DNA from: Saprospiraceae bacterium
Lineage (GTDB): Bacteria; Bacteroidota; Bacteroidia; Chitinophagales; Saprospiraceae
Assembly (NCBI GenBank): GCA_019694255.1
Contig: JAIBCI010000113.1
Span: 1-48,583 of the forward strand
Direction of reading: 5' to 3'
Length of the DNA: 48,583 bases
Shown: positions 8,740 through 18,226 of the stretch, piece after piece
Numbering within the stretch: position 1 is the stretch's first letter
Layout of the letters: each line of letters starts with the position of its first letter
The notes under the pieces: generated by a model
Databases searched by the model: none
What the model was told of the DNA's origin: nothing
The model's input: the letters and a program-made list of their open reading frames with translations, nothing else
Translations under genes and position numbers: made by a program

Positions 8740-9511
8740 GAAATCTGTATGGATTACGGCATCAGTCTTGGTTGCCAGCCTTCTCACGTTGGTCGCAGGA
8801 AAAGCACATGTCTTTGAATTTAATTCTTATGCCTTGAATACACCGTTTGGATTTGCCTCAATTTTTCACCTGCACGGCAGATTTGAGCCTTCGAACGCGC
8901 CGGGTTTTGTAAAAGTTGACACGCCTTATTGTTATAAAGACATGTATCTCCTGGATGAGGTATATGAGGCTTTTAAACAAATGGCTGAGGCTGCAGCCAA
9001 AGACAGTATTGATTTGAAAATTATCAGTGCTACCAGAACCTTTGATCATCAGAAATATCTTTGGGAAACCAAATGGACAGGCAAAACCAAAGTTGAAGGA
9101 TTTCGTCTTACAGAAAGCCATAAGAATAGCTTTCATCGCGCTAAAAAAATAATGGAATACACGGCTCCACCGGGATTTTCAAGACATCATTGGGGAACAG
9201 AAATTGATATTAACTCAGTAGAGGATGATTACTTTCAATCCGAAGAAGGGGACCAGGTATTTAAATGGCTTCAAAAAAATGCCGGGCAGTTCGGATTCTG
9301 CCAGACCTACACCTCCAGAGAACTTCGTGATAACAAAGGATTTAATGAAGAAAAATGGCACTGGTCCTATACACGTATCTCAGTACCACTATTAGAGGAA
9401 ATGCTTAGACAATTTGACGTAATGAATATCACAGACTTCAAAGGATATGAAGAGGTACGCCAAATCGATCTGATCAACGAATATATTCTGCCAATAAATA
9501 CCTGTCATTAA
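8720..9511 (+). CDS. M15 family D-alanyl-D-alanine carboxypeptidase (VanY-like)
   Basis: The product is about 263 residues from a TTG at 8720. No ATG lies in a usable position; another TTG at 8675 would add 15 basic residues. The chosen start gives a membrane anchor or signal segment (I-T-A-S-V-L-V-A-S-L-L). VanY-type M15 motifs are complete: S-A-T-R-T-F near residue 105, zinc ligands in S-R-H-H-W-G-T-E-I-D (His156, Asp163), and E-K-W-H-W with Glu211 and zinc ligand His214. The family removes D-alanine or cleaves peptides in peptidoglycan stems. The gene overlaps its upstream neighbour by 20 bases and its stop directly touches the next ATG, so it lies in an operon. Confidence 0.85.
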   Translation: MVLSRNRKSVWITASVLVASLLTLVAGKAHVFEFNSYALNTPFGFASIFHLHGRFEPSNAPGFVKVDTPYCYKDMYLLDEVYEAFKQMAEAAAKDSIDLKIISATRTFDHQKYLWETKWTGKTKVEGFRLTESHKNSFHRAKKIMEYTAPPGFSRHHWGTEIDINSVEDDYFQSEEGDQVFKWLQKNAGQFGFCQTYTSRELRDNKGFNEEKWHWSYTRISVPLLEEMLRQFDVMNITDFKGYEEVRQIDLINEYILPINTCH

Positions 9512-10069
9512 ATGGCTTTAACAGATTCAAATATGCTTCCATTGGGGACAACTGCGCCATCGTTTTCCCTGGTCAACATTCTGAATGGCGAAGAAGTCTG
9601 TGTTCCGGATTCTGATCAATATGCAGGTACAGTGATCATTTTTATGTGCAATCACTGCCCTTATGTTATTCATCTGATTGATCATATTGCTCAGCTCGCA
9701 GCCAAATATACTTCGAAGGGATTTCGTTTTATTGGGATCAATTCCAATGATATCGAACGCTATCCGGAAGATCGACCTGAATTAATGAAGACATTTGCGG
9801 AGCAACATCAGATTGAATTTCCATATTGCTTTGACAGCACTCAAAAGGTCGCCAGAGATTATGATGCCGCCTGTACACCTGACTTTTACGTATTTGATAG
9901 AAATCTAAAACTTGTGTATCGTGGCCGCTATGATGATTCACGACCGGGCAATCAAATCAGGCCCAGCGGGGATGATTTAGCATTTGCTCTTGACTGTCTT
10001 AAAGACAACGAAGAAATTCCGGAATTACAGTACCCAAGCGCTGGTTGCAATATTAAGTGGAAATCATGA
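9512..10069 (+). CDS. Thioredoxin-fold peroxiredoxin-like protein (PRX_like1 type)
   Basis: This 185-residue protein has an AhpC/TSA-thioredoxin fold with Cys46-Asn-His-Cys49-Pro, the redox motif of the PRX_like1 subgroup. It ends with the subgroup's characteristic S-A-G-C-N-I-K-W-K segment. There is no signal peptide, so it should be cytoplasmic, acting in thiol or peroxide redox chemistry. Its substrate is not known. The ATG follows the M15 stop codon with no spacer, which implies translational coupling, although a cytoplasmic redox protein beside a wall peptidase is an odd pairing. Confidence 0.85.
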   Translation: MALTDSNMLPLGTTAPSFSLVNILNGEEVCVPDSDQYAGTVIIFMCNHCPYVIHLIDHIAQLAAKYTSKGFRFIGINSNDIERYPEDRPELMKTFAEQHQIEFPYCFDSTQKVARDYDAACTPDFYVFDRNLKLVYRGRYDDSRPGNQIRPSGDDLAFALDCLKDNEEIPELQYPSAGCNIKWKS

Positions 10070-10122
10070 CAGCCTGCCTGCACCAGCATTTGCAATTTAC
10101 TTGTAATAGATCAAAACAATCG

Positions 10123-13100
10123 TCAGTTAAGTAAAAACTGTACCGTCAGTCCGCCAAAAATCCTGACATCCTTCAGTGATGCAGTAGTGACATATGGCAA
10201 TCGCTTTGAATAATCCATATACAATCTCAGATTCAGATTCTTATTGAGCGTATATTTTATTGATGGCGTCATTGTTATAGTCTTGGCTCCATCAACTGCC
10301 CTAGCTGGTGTATTATCATCTAACCGGTGTATCTTGTTGATGTCGTCTTTTATGCTCATGTCCAATGTGATCTGGAGATCATTGCCTTTTGGAAGCTTGG
10401 CATTGACTTCTTCTTTGGTCTGGCCTTTTTTAAGTTTTTTCGTTGGCTTTTTTATTTTTTTAACTCCTGGTAGAAACGACAGATACACATTCTTCACCAC
10501 ATATCCTGCCCGGAGGGTATAACCTGTCGAATTCATTTCTCCGAGTTGGCCATTTAGACCACTGGTCATCGTCAGTGTCCTCGACTTATTGACATCAAAA
10601 GCGAGGTCTAGTCCATTTTTCGTCTTGATGTTAATTCCGATCAGTGGATTAAAAGCCTCTGCAATTTTTACTTCAGGAATTTCAAATTTTGCATAGTATG
10701 AATTAGCGAGTGAATCTGTCTTGCGCGCAAGCGGCACACCATTACTTGTCTCACGATAGTCAAGATTGGTCCGGTAACTGTTGACAGTCAACAGGTTCTT
10801 ATAACCATGCCGGATTGAGAAATCCTGAAAAATATTTTTTAGGAATGGTAGTTTGCTGAGCCCCGAATAATTCAATTGCCAATTGGGTAACGGAATAGTC
10901 TTAAATACATCGAGCAGTGAAGTGTGAGGATTTTTACCGGAATAGGTTGCCATGAACGAATTGATAATGACTTCCTGGTGATCTTTTGAGAACCCATCAA
11001 TGTAATTCGGACTTGGCGGATATGGGTTTGAAATATTGTACTCCGCACCCATCCTTTGCGAGATGATTGCCCGGTTTTCACTGAAATCTTTGAACAGGGT
11101 ATCGATATTACGGTTGAATAATGTCTTTATAGATACGAAACTAATGGTGAATTGTCCGTTGTCAAAGCCTGTGAGATGCTGATAGGAGAAGGAGCCAGGA
11201 TTGGATATGTTTTCTTCATATTTAAATGTCTCCGTGTGGTCTTTTGTAATACTTCGGTCCACATTGACATCGAGGTTAAATCCTTTGAATAATTCAAATC
11301 TTCCCTTTGCGCCGAATATTTTAGTGTTGCGTTGAATGACTTCTTTGTTGAGGTACAGATTATTACTGATGAGCCCTTTGGAAGCCAGATCATCGAGATA
11401 TCCACCTTTGCTAATATCGGGTCGGAGTCCCGCGACAAAAGACCATCCTGGTGCGGAGAAGTTTTTATTCTGTCCAAGTAATGATGGTCGATCCATAAAT
11501 CCTGGTATTACCGTTGCGGTGTTTTCAGAATAATTCAACTGAATTCTCCTCACAAGCATAATAGGCCGGATCAGAATTTTTTCAACGGGGGTAATTTTTC
11601 TGGTATTGTTACTCTTCTTATCCTTCCCGGTGGTCGTTTTTTCCTTCTTTCCTTTAACGCTTTTATTTGGTGTGTTTGGTCTTCTGCTCGATTCAGACTC
11701 ATCGTTGATTCGTTTGAGATAAGAAGATTTGTTGTATAGTGTCGCAAAATTGAACTCGCCGTTAATTGCCAAATTCTGACCGTTGGACAAGACACTTCCT
11801 AGGCTATCAACCTGCAGCAATGCGCCTGAGGCCCAGCCAAAATTTGAGTTGTATTGTATTCTGGACTGTATCCAGTCCAGTCCGGGAAAATATTTGGTAG
11901 GAAGGGTATAGTTGACCGATAGTGTGTGCTTATAGTCCTTTATTCTTCCGAAACTCTTCAGATTTTCAACCATAAATGGTTTCTTTTCTGATTCCGCTAC
12001 CGCCGCGCCGGTCAGTGGGTTAATGTATGATTGCTTAAGCGGGTTGTACGTAATTTCATCGACGATGGCTTCAACCTGTGCATTGTAGTTGATTTTGATG
12101 GATTTGGTCAGATCCCAGTTTAAGGTATAATCCCTCAGCCATCCGAATTTGACGGTCTCCCAGGTAGCATACTTTGGCGCTGCAAAACGATAGATCGTCA
12201 CGGCCCTGCGGCGGTCCAGATTATTGCGTATGGCGAGGTTACTGGGCAACGGATTAAAGTTAAATTCTGAAATAAACTTTAAGTACTTGCTCTTGACAAA
12301 TTTAAATGGTTGTACATATTTGGAGGGAAGGGAATAATTATAATCAAGTGCGCCTTTGTTGATATTTAAATTATCCTGCAGGATGACTGGATTCCTCTTG
12401 AAACTGTTCGAATGCGCATAACTAAGCCCTAGATTTTCTATATTCCATGGTTTTGGCTTTGCATTACCCGTCCTGTTCTTCCGGACATTATTAAATGCGA
12501 AACCCCTGACCTCTGAAAAATCAACAGATTTATTTTTTATTGAATCTTTTTCTGTCTTGGAACTGACCTGATTGATTTTATCCTGAAGTTTGACGTCAAG
12601 ATCATTGGGGTCAAATTCCGGTGTACTGGTATTATTCGAATATTGGGCGGTAAATGGAAGACTGATTGCTGCAGACTTCGGAATAAATTTACCAAGATCC
12701 AGAGAAGTGGTGGCATCAATCTGCATGATATTATTCAACGAACGCTGATTGATGCGTTGATCGATACCGCCATATCCAAATGTAGTATATGCTCCGGCCA
12801 GGCTGATATTGCCAAGATCTGCAAGTTGGGCTTCACCGCGTGCGAGTGCTGCGAAGCCGCCATGATTGTCAATTCCGGTTAATCTCATTTCATTAACCCA
12901 GACTTCAACATTGTTCATGGTATAATTAGAGACATTGCGCATTCCGATCACAACACCCCTGATCATTCCGATATTGGGATTACCTACAATGGAGACAATA
13001 TTGTTCGGCTTTTCGGGATCCGCTTTGCTATACTTCATATTAAACGGTACTCCGTTCTTGTTGCGTTCATTTTTAAGGTCTATGAATAGCTTCAATGGAA

Positions 13101-16100
13101 AATCAAAATCATTTTCATCCAGCCAGATAGAATCTGAATTGTTGACCGATGCCGCATTGGGAGTAGAAACCCGAACAGGGATTTCATACTCGTAGTAATT
13201 GCTAGTAAAGTCCCTTCCAACCCTGACGAATACCTTGAGGTCTCCCTTCTTAACACCTTGACTTGCGTCTTCAGCATGAACAAACATTTTGAACCTTTCG
13301 TAACGCCGAACGTCGAGATCAGTGATCTTGGTAATGGTCTGCGTGCACTGTGAAAGAAAGTTTGATTTTCTCATCAACAATCCCGCTTCATTCTGAAATA
13401 CATTGGCTGTAGTGGCGCCGAATAATTGCTGGCGCTGAATCCCTTTTGGAAGTACATAGTTGAACGGAAGTTTTCCGCTGTTTTCCTCGATGTCTACTTT
13501 ATCCAGAATGAGCTCGTTGCCCTGATCTCCAAGACATAATGAACTGTCTCGTCGCCAGTTGTTTCTTCCGAGTTGAAATTTTACAAAGCGCAATGTTACG
13601 TTTTCATCAAAACCCGTAACCAGCATTCTCATGGATTGAATGGAACGGAAGTCTGCAATGCTGCCCACCTTTTGTCCTTTGGTAATTGGGATCCTGAAGC
13701 GGTACCAGGTCTCTGTAATGTTGGTAGTGGTGTTTACTTTTTGAATGGATTCGGTAATATATGGCGACCTCAATTGATTGTTACTGCCCAGCGTATCAAG
13801 ACTGATGTCATATGAATAATACGATTCAATTTCGTTGAGCGATTTATCATAATTGAGATCCTCCTGATCTGGAATAGATGTCGCAGCCGTCGAAATGATA
13901 TTGTTGGGATCAACCTGCGAATTGCCTTCAGGCATAGCATTGCGCTTATATTTTTCAAGCACTGTCGTGTTGGGAGGAAAATCATTGCTCCGATAGGAGA
14001 CATAATCATCATTGGATGGGTCCTTTGCGACCGCTGAATAGGCCGAAGGATTCAAGTATCCCTGAAGTGCCTGAAGGTAATCATTCGCGAAAAACTGTTG
14101 CTCTGAATTGTCAAGTTTGCTGCTTAATCCGTCCAGTCCGAGATCCTGCTGATCCCTGTCTCTGATTTCAAAGGTGCTGATAATTGGTGCTTTTCTGGAT
14201 ACTTTTCCAAAAGTTGAATTGATCGTCGGCAGGTTCAGCGTAGGAGTAGGAAGTCCGTTTTCAAATTGCGCAATACCATCTTTCAAAATGTCTTCAGAAA
14301 AAGTGCCGATCTGAAGAATCAGTTTTCCGGGTCTCGAAATGGGTGACTGATCATATTTGGGAAGGTAAGGGTTGAGTAACCAGAAGTCGATGTATTCGAC
14401 ATTCGCAATCTCAAAATCATTGGTATTGAGCTTGGTCATAATACCAGCCCACCGGGTTTCCGGTTTTTTCAATGAATTGTCACGCTCAATTCCCTGGGTT
14501 CTTTGATTTTCATCTCCGGCGATTCCGTCAGGAATGTCATAGTTGTATGGGCCTTTTTCACGGGGCCAGTAGGATACATCAAAAGTCAGTTCCTGGCTGA
14601 ATCCAATCGGTCGTTGACGGTTGGGAAATATTTCTGTTTCATCTACAAGCCGCACATATGAGTATCCTGCATCCGGTGCATTGTTACGGGCGTATGGATC
14701 AATGCGATACCAGCTCAGTAAAGCGCGGTTGGAAGAAGTATAACGATTATTGAGGACGTTGTTTCCGCTAAAAACTTGCCCGACGACACCCGTCGTTGGA
14801 ACCGATGCCAGAATCCACTGTGTAGGATTAAAATACAAACCAATACCTGTAGCGCTACCTTCAAAATCATCGATGTAGACGACACCTCCGGTGCTTCCGG
14901 TCTGTTCAATAGCTTTGGAATAACCTGGCTTCAGATAGGCTGCTTCTGCCTGGACTGATACCTTTGAGGCTTCCTTAGTACTGTAGAGCGGCAAAGCATC
15001 CAATGCTCTTGTGAGCCAAGGCGCAGGTTTGGTTATGCCAAGATCGACGCCGAATACTTTATTGTTGATCGGATCTTCATTGAGGTTGACTTTCTGTGTG
15101 AAGGGACGTTCAAATAAATTCATATAAGTACCCCCAATGTAGAAATCTTTACTCTTGGCATACTCTGCCCTGAAACCAAACATCGATCTTGTCTGCAAGT
15201 TAAATAGTGAATTATTCTCATAATCCACACTGATATTGGCATTGCCCGCGAGATAGGATTCATTAAGAATGGTGATCTTGCCGGCATTGCGGTCCACAAT
15301 GTAATCAACGTTTTCGGTAAGTGTCAGTGACCCAGCGCGCACTATAATTTTTGCATTGGGATCAGAACCAAATGTGTTCAGCGCAATTTCATTGGATTTA
15401 CTGGCTTTGTAGGTACCTTTCAGCACAAACTGATTGGAACTGAGCTGTTGCCTTGCCTTGGTTATCGAAGAATCGTATAAAGCTTCATACTGATATTTTT
15501 TATAGATCAGATCAGCTTTCACAGGATCCGGTTCTACCAGGCCAATAAGTTTTCTCAGTCCGGTTCCAAATGGTTCCAAGACAGGAAACACTACAGATCC
15601 GCTTTGCGGTATGACAGTCTGGCCTGCAACCCAGTCAAAAATTCCGTCAGCCTGGGGATCACTGGTCTTGTTGAGATTGTCGAGCCTGAATAAATTAAGC
15701 AGTGGATATCCGTCAAGGTCCTGAATGAATCTGCGCTGGATGCCATCCTGAGATTCATAGAATATGTCAAAAGTAAAATTGTCCTGGCCGATATTGAATC
15801 CTCCGATAGGATAGACATTCTTCATCATCAGGTCATAGGATGGTCGCGTGGTCACCTGATTGGATGATTTGAGTAATTTCACAAAAATGACCTTGTCATT
15901 GGTTGTATCAGATTTAATATCAGAACTAATCTCACCAACTTTGAATTTGGCTGAGGTACGCTGATCTTCCTCTCTGCCATTATAAATATAATGGTATGCA
16001 ACCGCCAGTACCTGATTGGGTCTGGGCCGAACGCGGAGTGAAATAAAACCAAGTTCTGCGTTATAGCTGTATTCCGTTGTAGCCAGACGCTTTGCTCTTA

Positions 16101-17430
16101 CCTTTTCGAAATCCTTTCCTTGTACGAGTCCAAACTCATTGGTTAGTTTGGACACAACAGTATTCAGATCACGCGTACTCGCATCTTTGGTAATCTTCGC
16201 ATAGAGACTGTTCGAAGCATTAGCCGCTAATGGAACGCCTGTGATGTCTGTTGGTGCCGTGACCCCACTGGTAAAATTTGAAACAAGCATGGGATCCATG
16301 TCAAACGGCATCCCATCCGGAGTACCCAGGTCCGCTAATGCCACAATATCCCTTACGTTGGTCTCCCGCGAATTCAACCCATCCTCAGTGATCCAAACTT
16401 CAATATCTTTTATCTTGAAGAGGCTGTTAACTTCAGGTAAGGTGCTCAGAGCCCTTTCATAGGTGTTTCGATTGTAATAACTCAGAAAGAAATGCCTGTT
16501 CTCGTCATATTGATCCGGACGTAGACGGTATTCCTGAAATACGCCTCCACCCTTCGTGGTGATGTTTTCGTTCCTGGAGCGCTGTTGCGCAAGCAATCCT
16601 GTAAGTTTGAGATGCCCAAACTGCCATTCTGTTTTAAAACCAAAAAGGTTTTGAGAGCCCTTTATCAAAGTAGAACGAAGCGGAAGGGCAACATTACCGG
16701 CTTCTATCTTCTTGATAATATCATCTTCGGTAAACTTTTCGCTGTCGTAGGCAAGTTTAAGCTTATTGTCAAAATCAAATGCCGATTGCGTATTATAGTT
16801 CGTATTCAGTTTTAATTTATCACCAATACTTGCTTTGACTTCCAGTTGGATGCGCATCTGAAAATCCGGTCCCCACTGGCGCTTACCCAAAGTCTGAAGA
16901 AGTGGATTATCACTGAAATTATAAAATCCTCCGACCGTCATGTCCACATTACCCCGGGGCTCAATCTGTATCCCCAATCCGCCAAACAGACGGTCCGAGA
17001 GATTTTTTTTCAGGTCGAGCTTTTTGAGCGGATCCAGGGCCGAGGAGAACTTACTCTTGGGAGAAGATATTCCCGATTTATCCTTAAAGTAGCGATTGTC
17101 TTGCTGACGTCCTTTAAAGTCTAAAAATTCCTCAAAGGTCATCGATCTGGGAGATTTATAATCTTCCGTACCTATTTTCTCTTTCAGAATGTACTCGCCG
17201 GTAACCGGGTCATATTCAATATCTTTTTCAACTGATTTAGGGTCTTTAAGGTCAAAGGGATTTTTTTTATCTCTTTCCGGATTGGAGCCCGGTCTGTTCT
17301 TGTAAGGAACAGTATCGATAACCTGATATTGTACATCGCGAACCTCTACCCCTGGCAATTCCCTTCCTCCTGCCAATAGGCTGTTACTAAGCCATACAAT
17401 AACCAGGCACAATGCAATAACTCTGCTCAT
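10123..17430 (-). CDS. sprA: SprA/Sov, type IX secretion system outer-membrane translocon
   Basis: The product is about 2,435 residues, the usual size of SprA. The start at 17430 gives a typical signal peptide (M-S-R-V-I-A-L-C-L-V) preceded by GGAAGAG; an upstream ATG at 17475 would add 15 residues. SprA is the giant 36-strand outer-membrane barrel that carries folded cargo of the type IX secretion system, and in gliding species it is required for surface adhesin export. The sequence shows repeated barrel-strand patterns, many aromatic-ended strands and a final strand ending near Q-F-L-L-N. Two lysine-rich low-complexity loops stand out, at residues about 1905-1955 and 2320-2350. ruvA lies 89 bases upstream of the chosen start, an arrangement I recall from other Bacteroidota. 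Confidence 0.95.
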   Translation of the reverse strand: MSRVIALCLVIVWLSNSLLAGGRELPGVEVRDVQYQVIDTVPYKNRPGSNPERDKKNPFDLKDPKSVEKDIEYDPVTGEYILKEKIGTEDYKSPRSMTFEEFLDFKGRQQDNRYFKDKSGISSPKSKFSSALDPLKKLDLKKNLSDRLFGGLGIQIEPRGNVDMTVGGFYNFSDNPLLQTLGKRQWGPDFQMRIQLEVKASIGDKLKLNTNYNTQSAFDFDNKLKLAYDSEKFTEDDIIKKIEAGNVALPLRSTLIKGSQNLFGFKTEWQFGHLKLTGLLAQQRSRNENITTKGGGVFQEYRLRPDQYDENRHFFLSYYNRNTYERALSTLPEVNSLFKIKDIEVWITEDGLNSRETNVRDIVALADLGTPDGMPFDMDPMLVSNFTSGVTAPTDITGVPLAANASNSLYAKITKDASTRDLNTVVSKLTNEFGLVQGKDFEKVRAKRLATTEYSYNAELGFISLRVRPRPNQVLAVAYHYIYNGREEDQRTSAKFKVGEISSDIKSDTTNDKVIFVKLLKSSNQVTTRPSYDLMMKNVYPIGGFNIGQDNFTFDIFYESQDGIQRRFIQDLDGYPLLNLFRLDNLNKTSDPQADGIFDWVAGQTVIPQSGSVVFPVLEPFGTGLRKLIGLVEPDPVKADLIYKKYQYEALYDSSITKARQQLSSNQFVLKGTYKASKSNEIALNTFGSDPNAKIIVRAGSLTLTENVDYIVDRNAGKITILNESYLAGNANISVDYENNSLFNLQTRSMFGFRAEYAKSKDFYIGGTYMNLFERPFTQKVNLNEDPINNKVFGVDLGITKPAPWLTRALDALPLYSTKEASKVSVQAEAAYLKPGYSKAIEQTGSTGGVVYIDDFEGSATGIGLYFNPTQWILASVPTTGVVGQVFSGNNVLNNRYTSSNRALLSWYRIDPYARNNAPDAGYSYVRLVDETEIFPNRQRPIGFSQELTFDVSYWPREKGPYNYDIPDGIAGDENQRTQGIERDNSLKKPETRWAGIMTKLNTNDFEIANVEYIDFWLLNPYLPKYDQSPISRPGKLILQIGTFSEDILKDGIAQFENGLPTPTLNLPTINSTFGKVSRKAPIISTFEIRDRDQQDLGLDGLSSKLDNSEQQFFANDYLQALQGYLNPSAYSAVAKDPSNDDYVSYRSNDFPPNTTVLEKYKRNAMPEGNSQVDPNNIISTAATSIPDQEDLNYDKSLNEIESYYSYDISLDTLGSNNQLRSPYITESIQKVNTTTNITETWYRFRIPITKGQKVGSIADFRSIQSMRMLVTGFDENVTLRFVKFQLGRNNWRRDSSLCLGDQGNELILDKVDIEENSGKLPFNYVLPKGIQRQQLFGATTANVFQNEAGLLMRKSNFLSQCTQTITKITDLDVRRYERFKMFVHAEDASQGVKKGDLKVFVRVGRDFTSNYYEYEIPVRVSTPNAASVNNSDSIWLDENDFDFPLKLFIDLKNERNKNGVPFNMKYSKADPEKPNNIVSIVGNPNIGMIRGVVIGMRNVSNYTMNNVEVWVNEMRLTGIDNHGGFAALARGEAQLADLGNISLAGAYTTFGYGGIDQRINQRSLNNIMQIDATTSLDLGKFIPKSAAISLPFTAQYSNNTSTPEFDPNDLDVKLQDKINQVSSKTEKDSIKNKSVDFSEVRGFAFNNVRKNRTGNAKPKPWNIENLGLSYAHSNSFKRNPVILQDNLNINKGALDYNYSLPSKYVQPFKFVKSKYLKFISEFNFNPLPSNLAIRNNLDRRRAVTIYRFAAPKYATWETVKFGWLRDYTLNWDLTKSIKINYNAQVEAIVDEITYNPLKQSYINPLTGAAVAESEKKPFMVENLKSFGRIKDYKHTLSVNYTLPTKYFPGLDWIQSRIQYNSNFGWASGALLQVDSLGSVLSNGQNLAINGEFNFATLYNKSSYLKRINDESESSRRPNTPNKSVKGKKEKTTTGKDKKSNNTRKITPVEKILIRPIMLVRRIQLNYSENTATVIPGFMDRPSLLGQNKNFSAPGWSFVAGLRPDISKGGYLDDLASKGLISNNLYLNKEVIQRNTKIFGAKGRFELFKGFNLDVNVDRSITKDHTETFKYEENISNPGSFSYQHLTGFDNGQFTISFVSIKTLFNRNIDTLFKDFSENRAIISQRMGAEYNISNPYPPSPNYIDGFSKDHQEVIINSFMATYSGKNPHTSLLDVFKTIPLPNWQLNYSGLSKLPFLKNIFQDFSIRHGYKNLLTVNSYRTNLDYRETSNGVPLARKTDSLANSYYAKFEIPEVKIAEAFNPLIGINIKTKNGLDLAFDVNKSRTLTMTSGLNGQLGEMNSTGYTLRAGYVVKNVYLSFLPGVKKIKKPTKKLKKGQTKEEVNAKLPKGNDLQITLDMSIKDDINKIHRLDDNTPARAVDGAKTITMTPSIKYTLNKNLNLRLYMDYSKRLPYVTTASLKDVRIFGGLTVQFLLN

Positions 17431-17519
17431 AACTACTCTTCCGAAGAAATCTAAGACCTTAATCAAATAATCCATCTTAACGACAAAAAAGGGGGAAAAC
17501 TTATACGGACAGCCTGATT

Positions 17520-18107
17520 TTATGAAAGTTTTTTAAGACAATTCTTGATCAGATCCTCTAATGACCAAATACTTAAATCCTGCTCTCCAAAGGATCTTAA
17601 CACCTGTTCTATCTGGATTCTGGCAAATCCCAGAGCCTGAAGTGCCACCATGGCCTCCTGCCGGTGATCTGTTTTGCCCGTCCCGGATAGGACCTCCTGA
17701 CCAACTTCCTTCATGACTTTGTCCTTCAGGTCAATAATGATTCTTTGGGCAGTCTTTGGGCCGATACCTTTGACTCTTTTGAATATGGTGTCATCACCCC
17801 GGGCGATCGCCGAACGAACTTCAGAGGGCTCAAGGGAGGACAGGATCACTCTCGCCGTGTTGGGTCCAACGCCATTAACAGAAATCAGCTGAATAAATAA
17901 CTGCCTTTCCTGTTCCTCAGCAAATCCATATAGATAATGGCCATCTTCCTTTACAATCATATGGGTCGCAACCTGCACATCATGCTGATCCCTCAGGCGA
18001 GAATATGTAGCCAGACTGATATGCAGCAGGTAGGCGACACCTCCGGTATCCACTACTGCAAATGCTGGCTGACATTGAACCAGCTTTCCCCTGATATAGG
18101 CAATCAT
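17520..18107 (-). CDS. ruvA: Holliday junction branch migration complex subunit RuvA
   Basis: The 195-residue product matches RuvA in length and domain order. It has an N-terminal OB fold (M-I-A-Y-I-R-G-K-L), two helix-hairpin-helix DNA-binding motifs (V-N-G-V-G-P-N-T-A and V-K-G-I-G-P-K-T-A) and a small C-terminal domain that binds RuvB. RuvA tetramers hold Holliday junctions while RuvB drives branch migration during recombinational repair. ruvB is not in the window. It lies upstream of sprA on the same strand and may be co-transcribed with it. Confidence 0.97.
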   Translation of the reverse strand: MIAYIRGKLVQCQPAFAVVDTGGVAYLLHISLATYSRLRDQHDVQVATHMIVKEDGHYLYGFAEEQERQLFIQLISVNGVGPNTARVILSSLEPSEVRSAIARGDDTIFKRVKGIGPKTAQRIIIDLKDKVMKEVGQEVLSGTGKTDHRQEAMVALQALGFARIQIEQVLRSFGEQDLSIWSLEDLIKNCLKKLS

Positions 18108-18111
18108 GCCG

Positions 18112-18119
18112 CAAAATTA
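18112..18119 (-). promoter_or_regulatory. Bacteroidota -7 motif TAATTTTG directly before ruvA
   Basis: On the minus strand TAATTTTG ends four bases before the ruvA ATG, the same spacing as at 651-662. If this is the promoter, the transcript would have little or no leader. No -33 TTG is visible upstream in the very AT-rich spacer. Confidence 0.35.
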
Positions 18120-18200
18120 CTAAAATATATTACTTATTTTTATAATATATTTTGCGTTTTGTAGCCCGTCTATTCTCTGCCTGTTGTCAGAATATGGTAT

Positions 18201-18208
18201 TAGCTTTG
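18201..18208 (+). promoter_or_regulatory. Bacteroidota -7 motif TAGCTTTG
   Basis: TAGCTTTG lies 18 bases before the ATG at 18227 and probably starts the four-gene operon that runs to 22567. A TTG is present 14 bases upstream, shorter than the normal spacing. Confidence 0.45.
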
Positions 18209-18226
18209 CGCCATTCTTAAGCCAGT

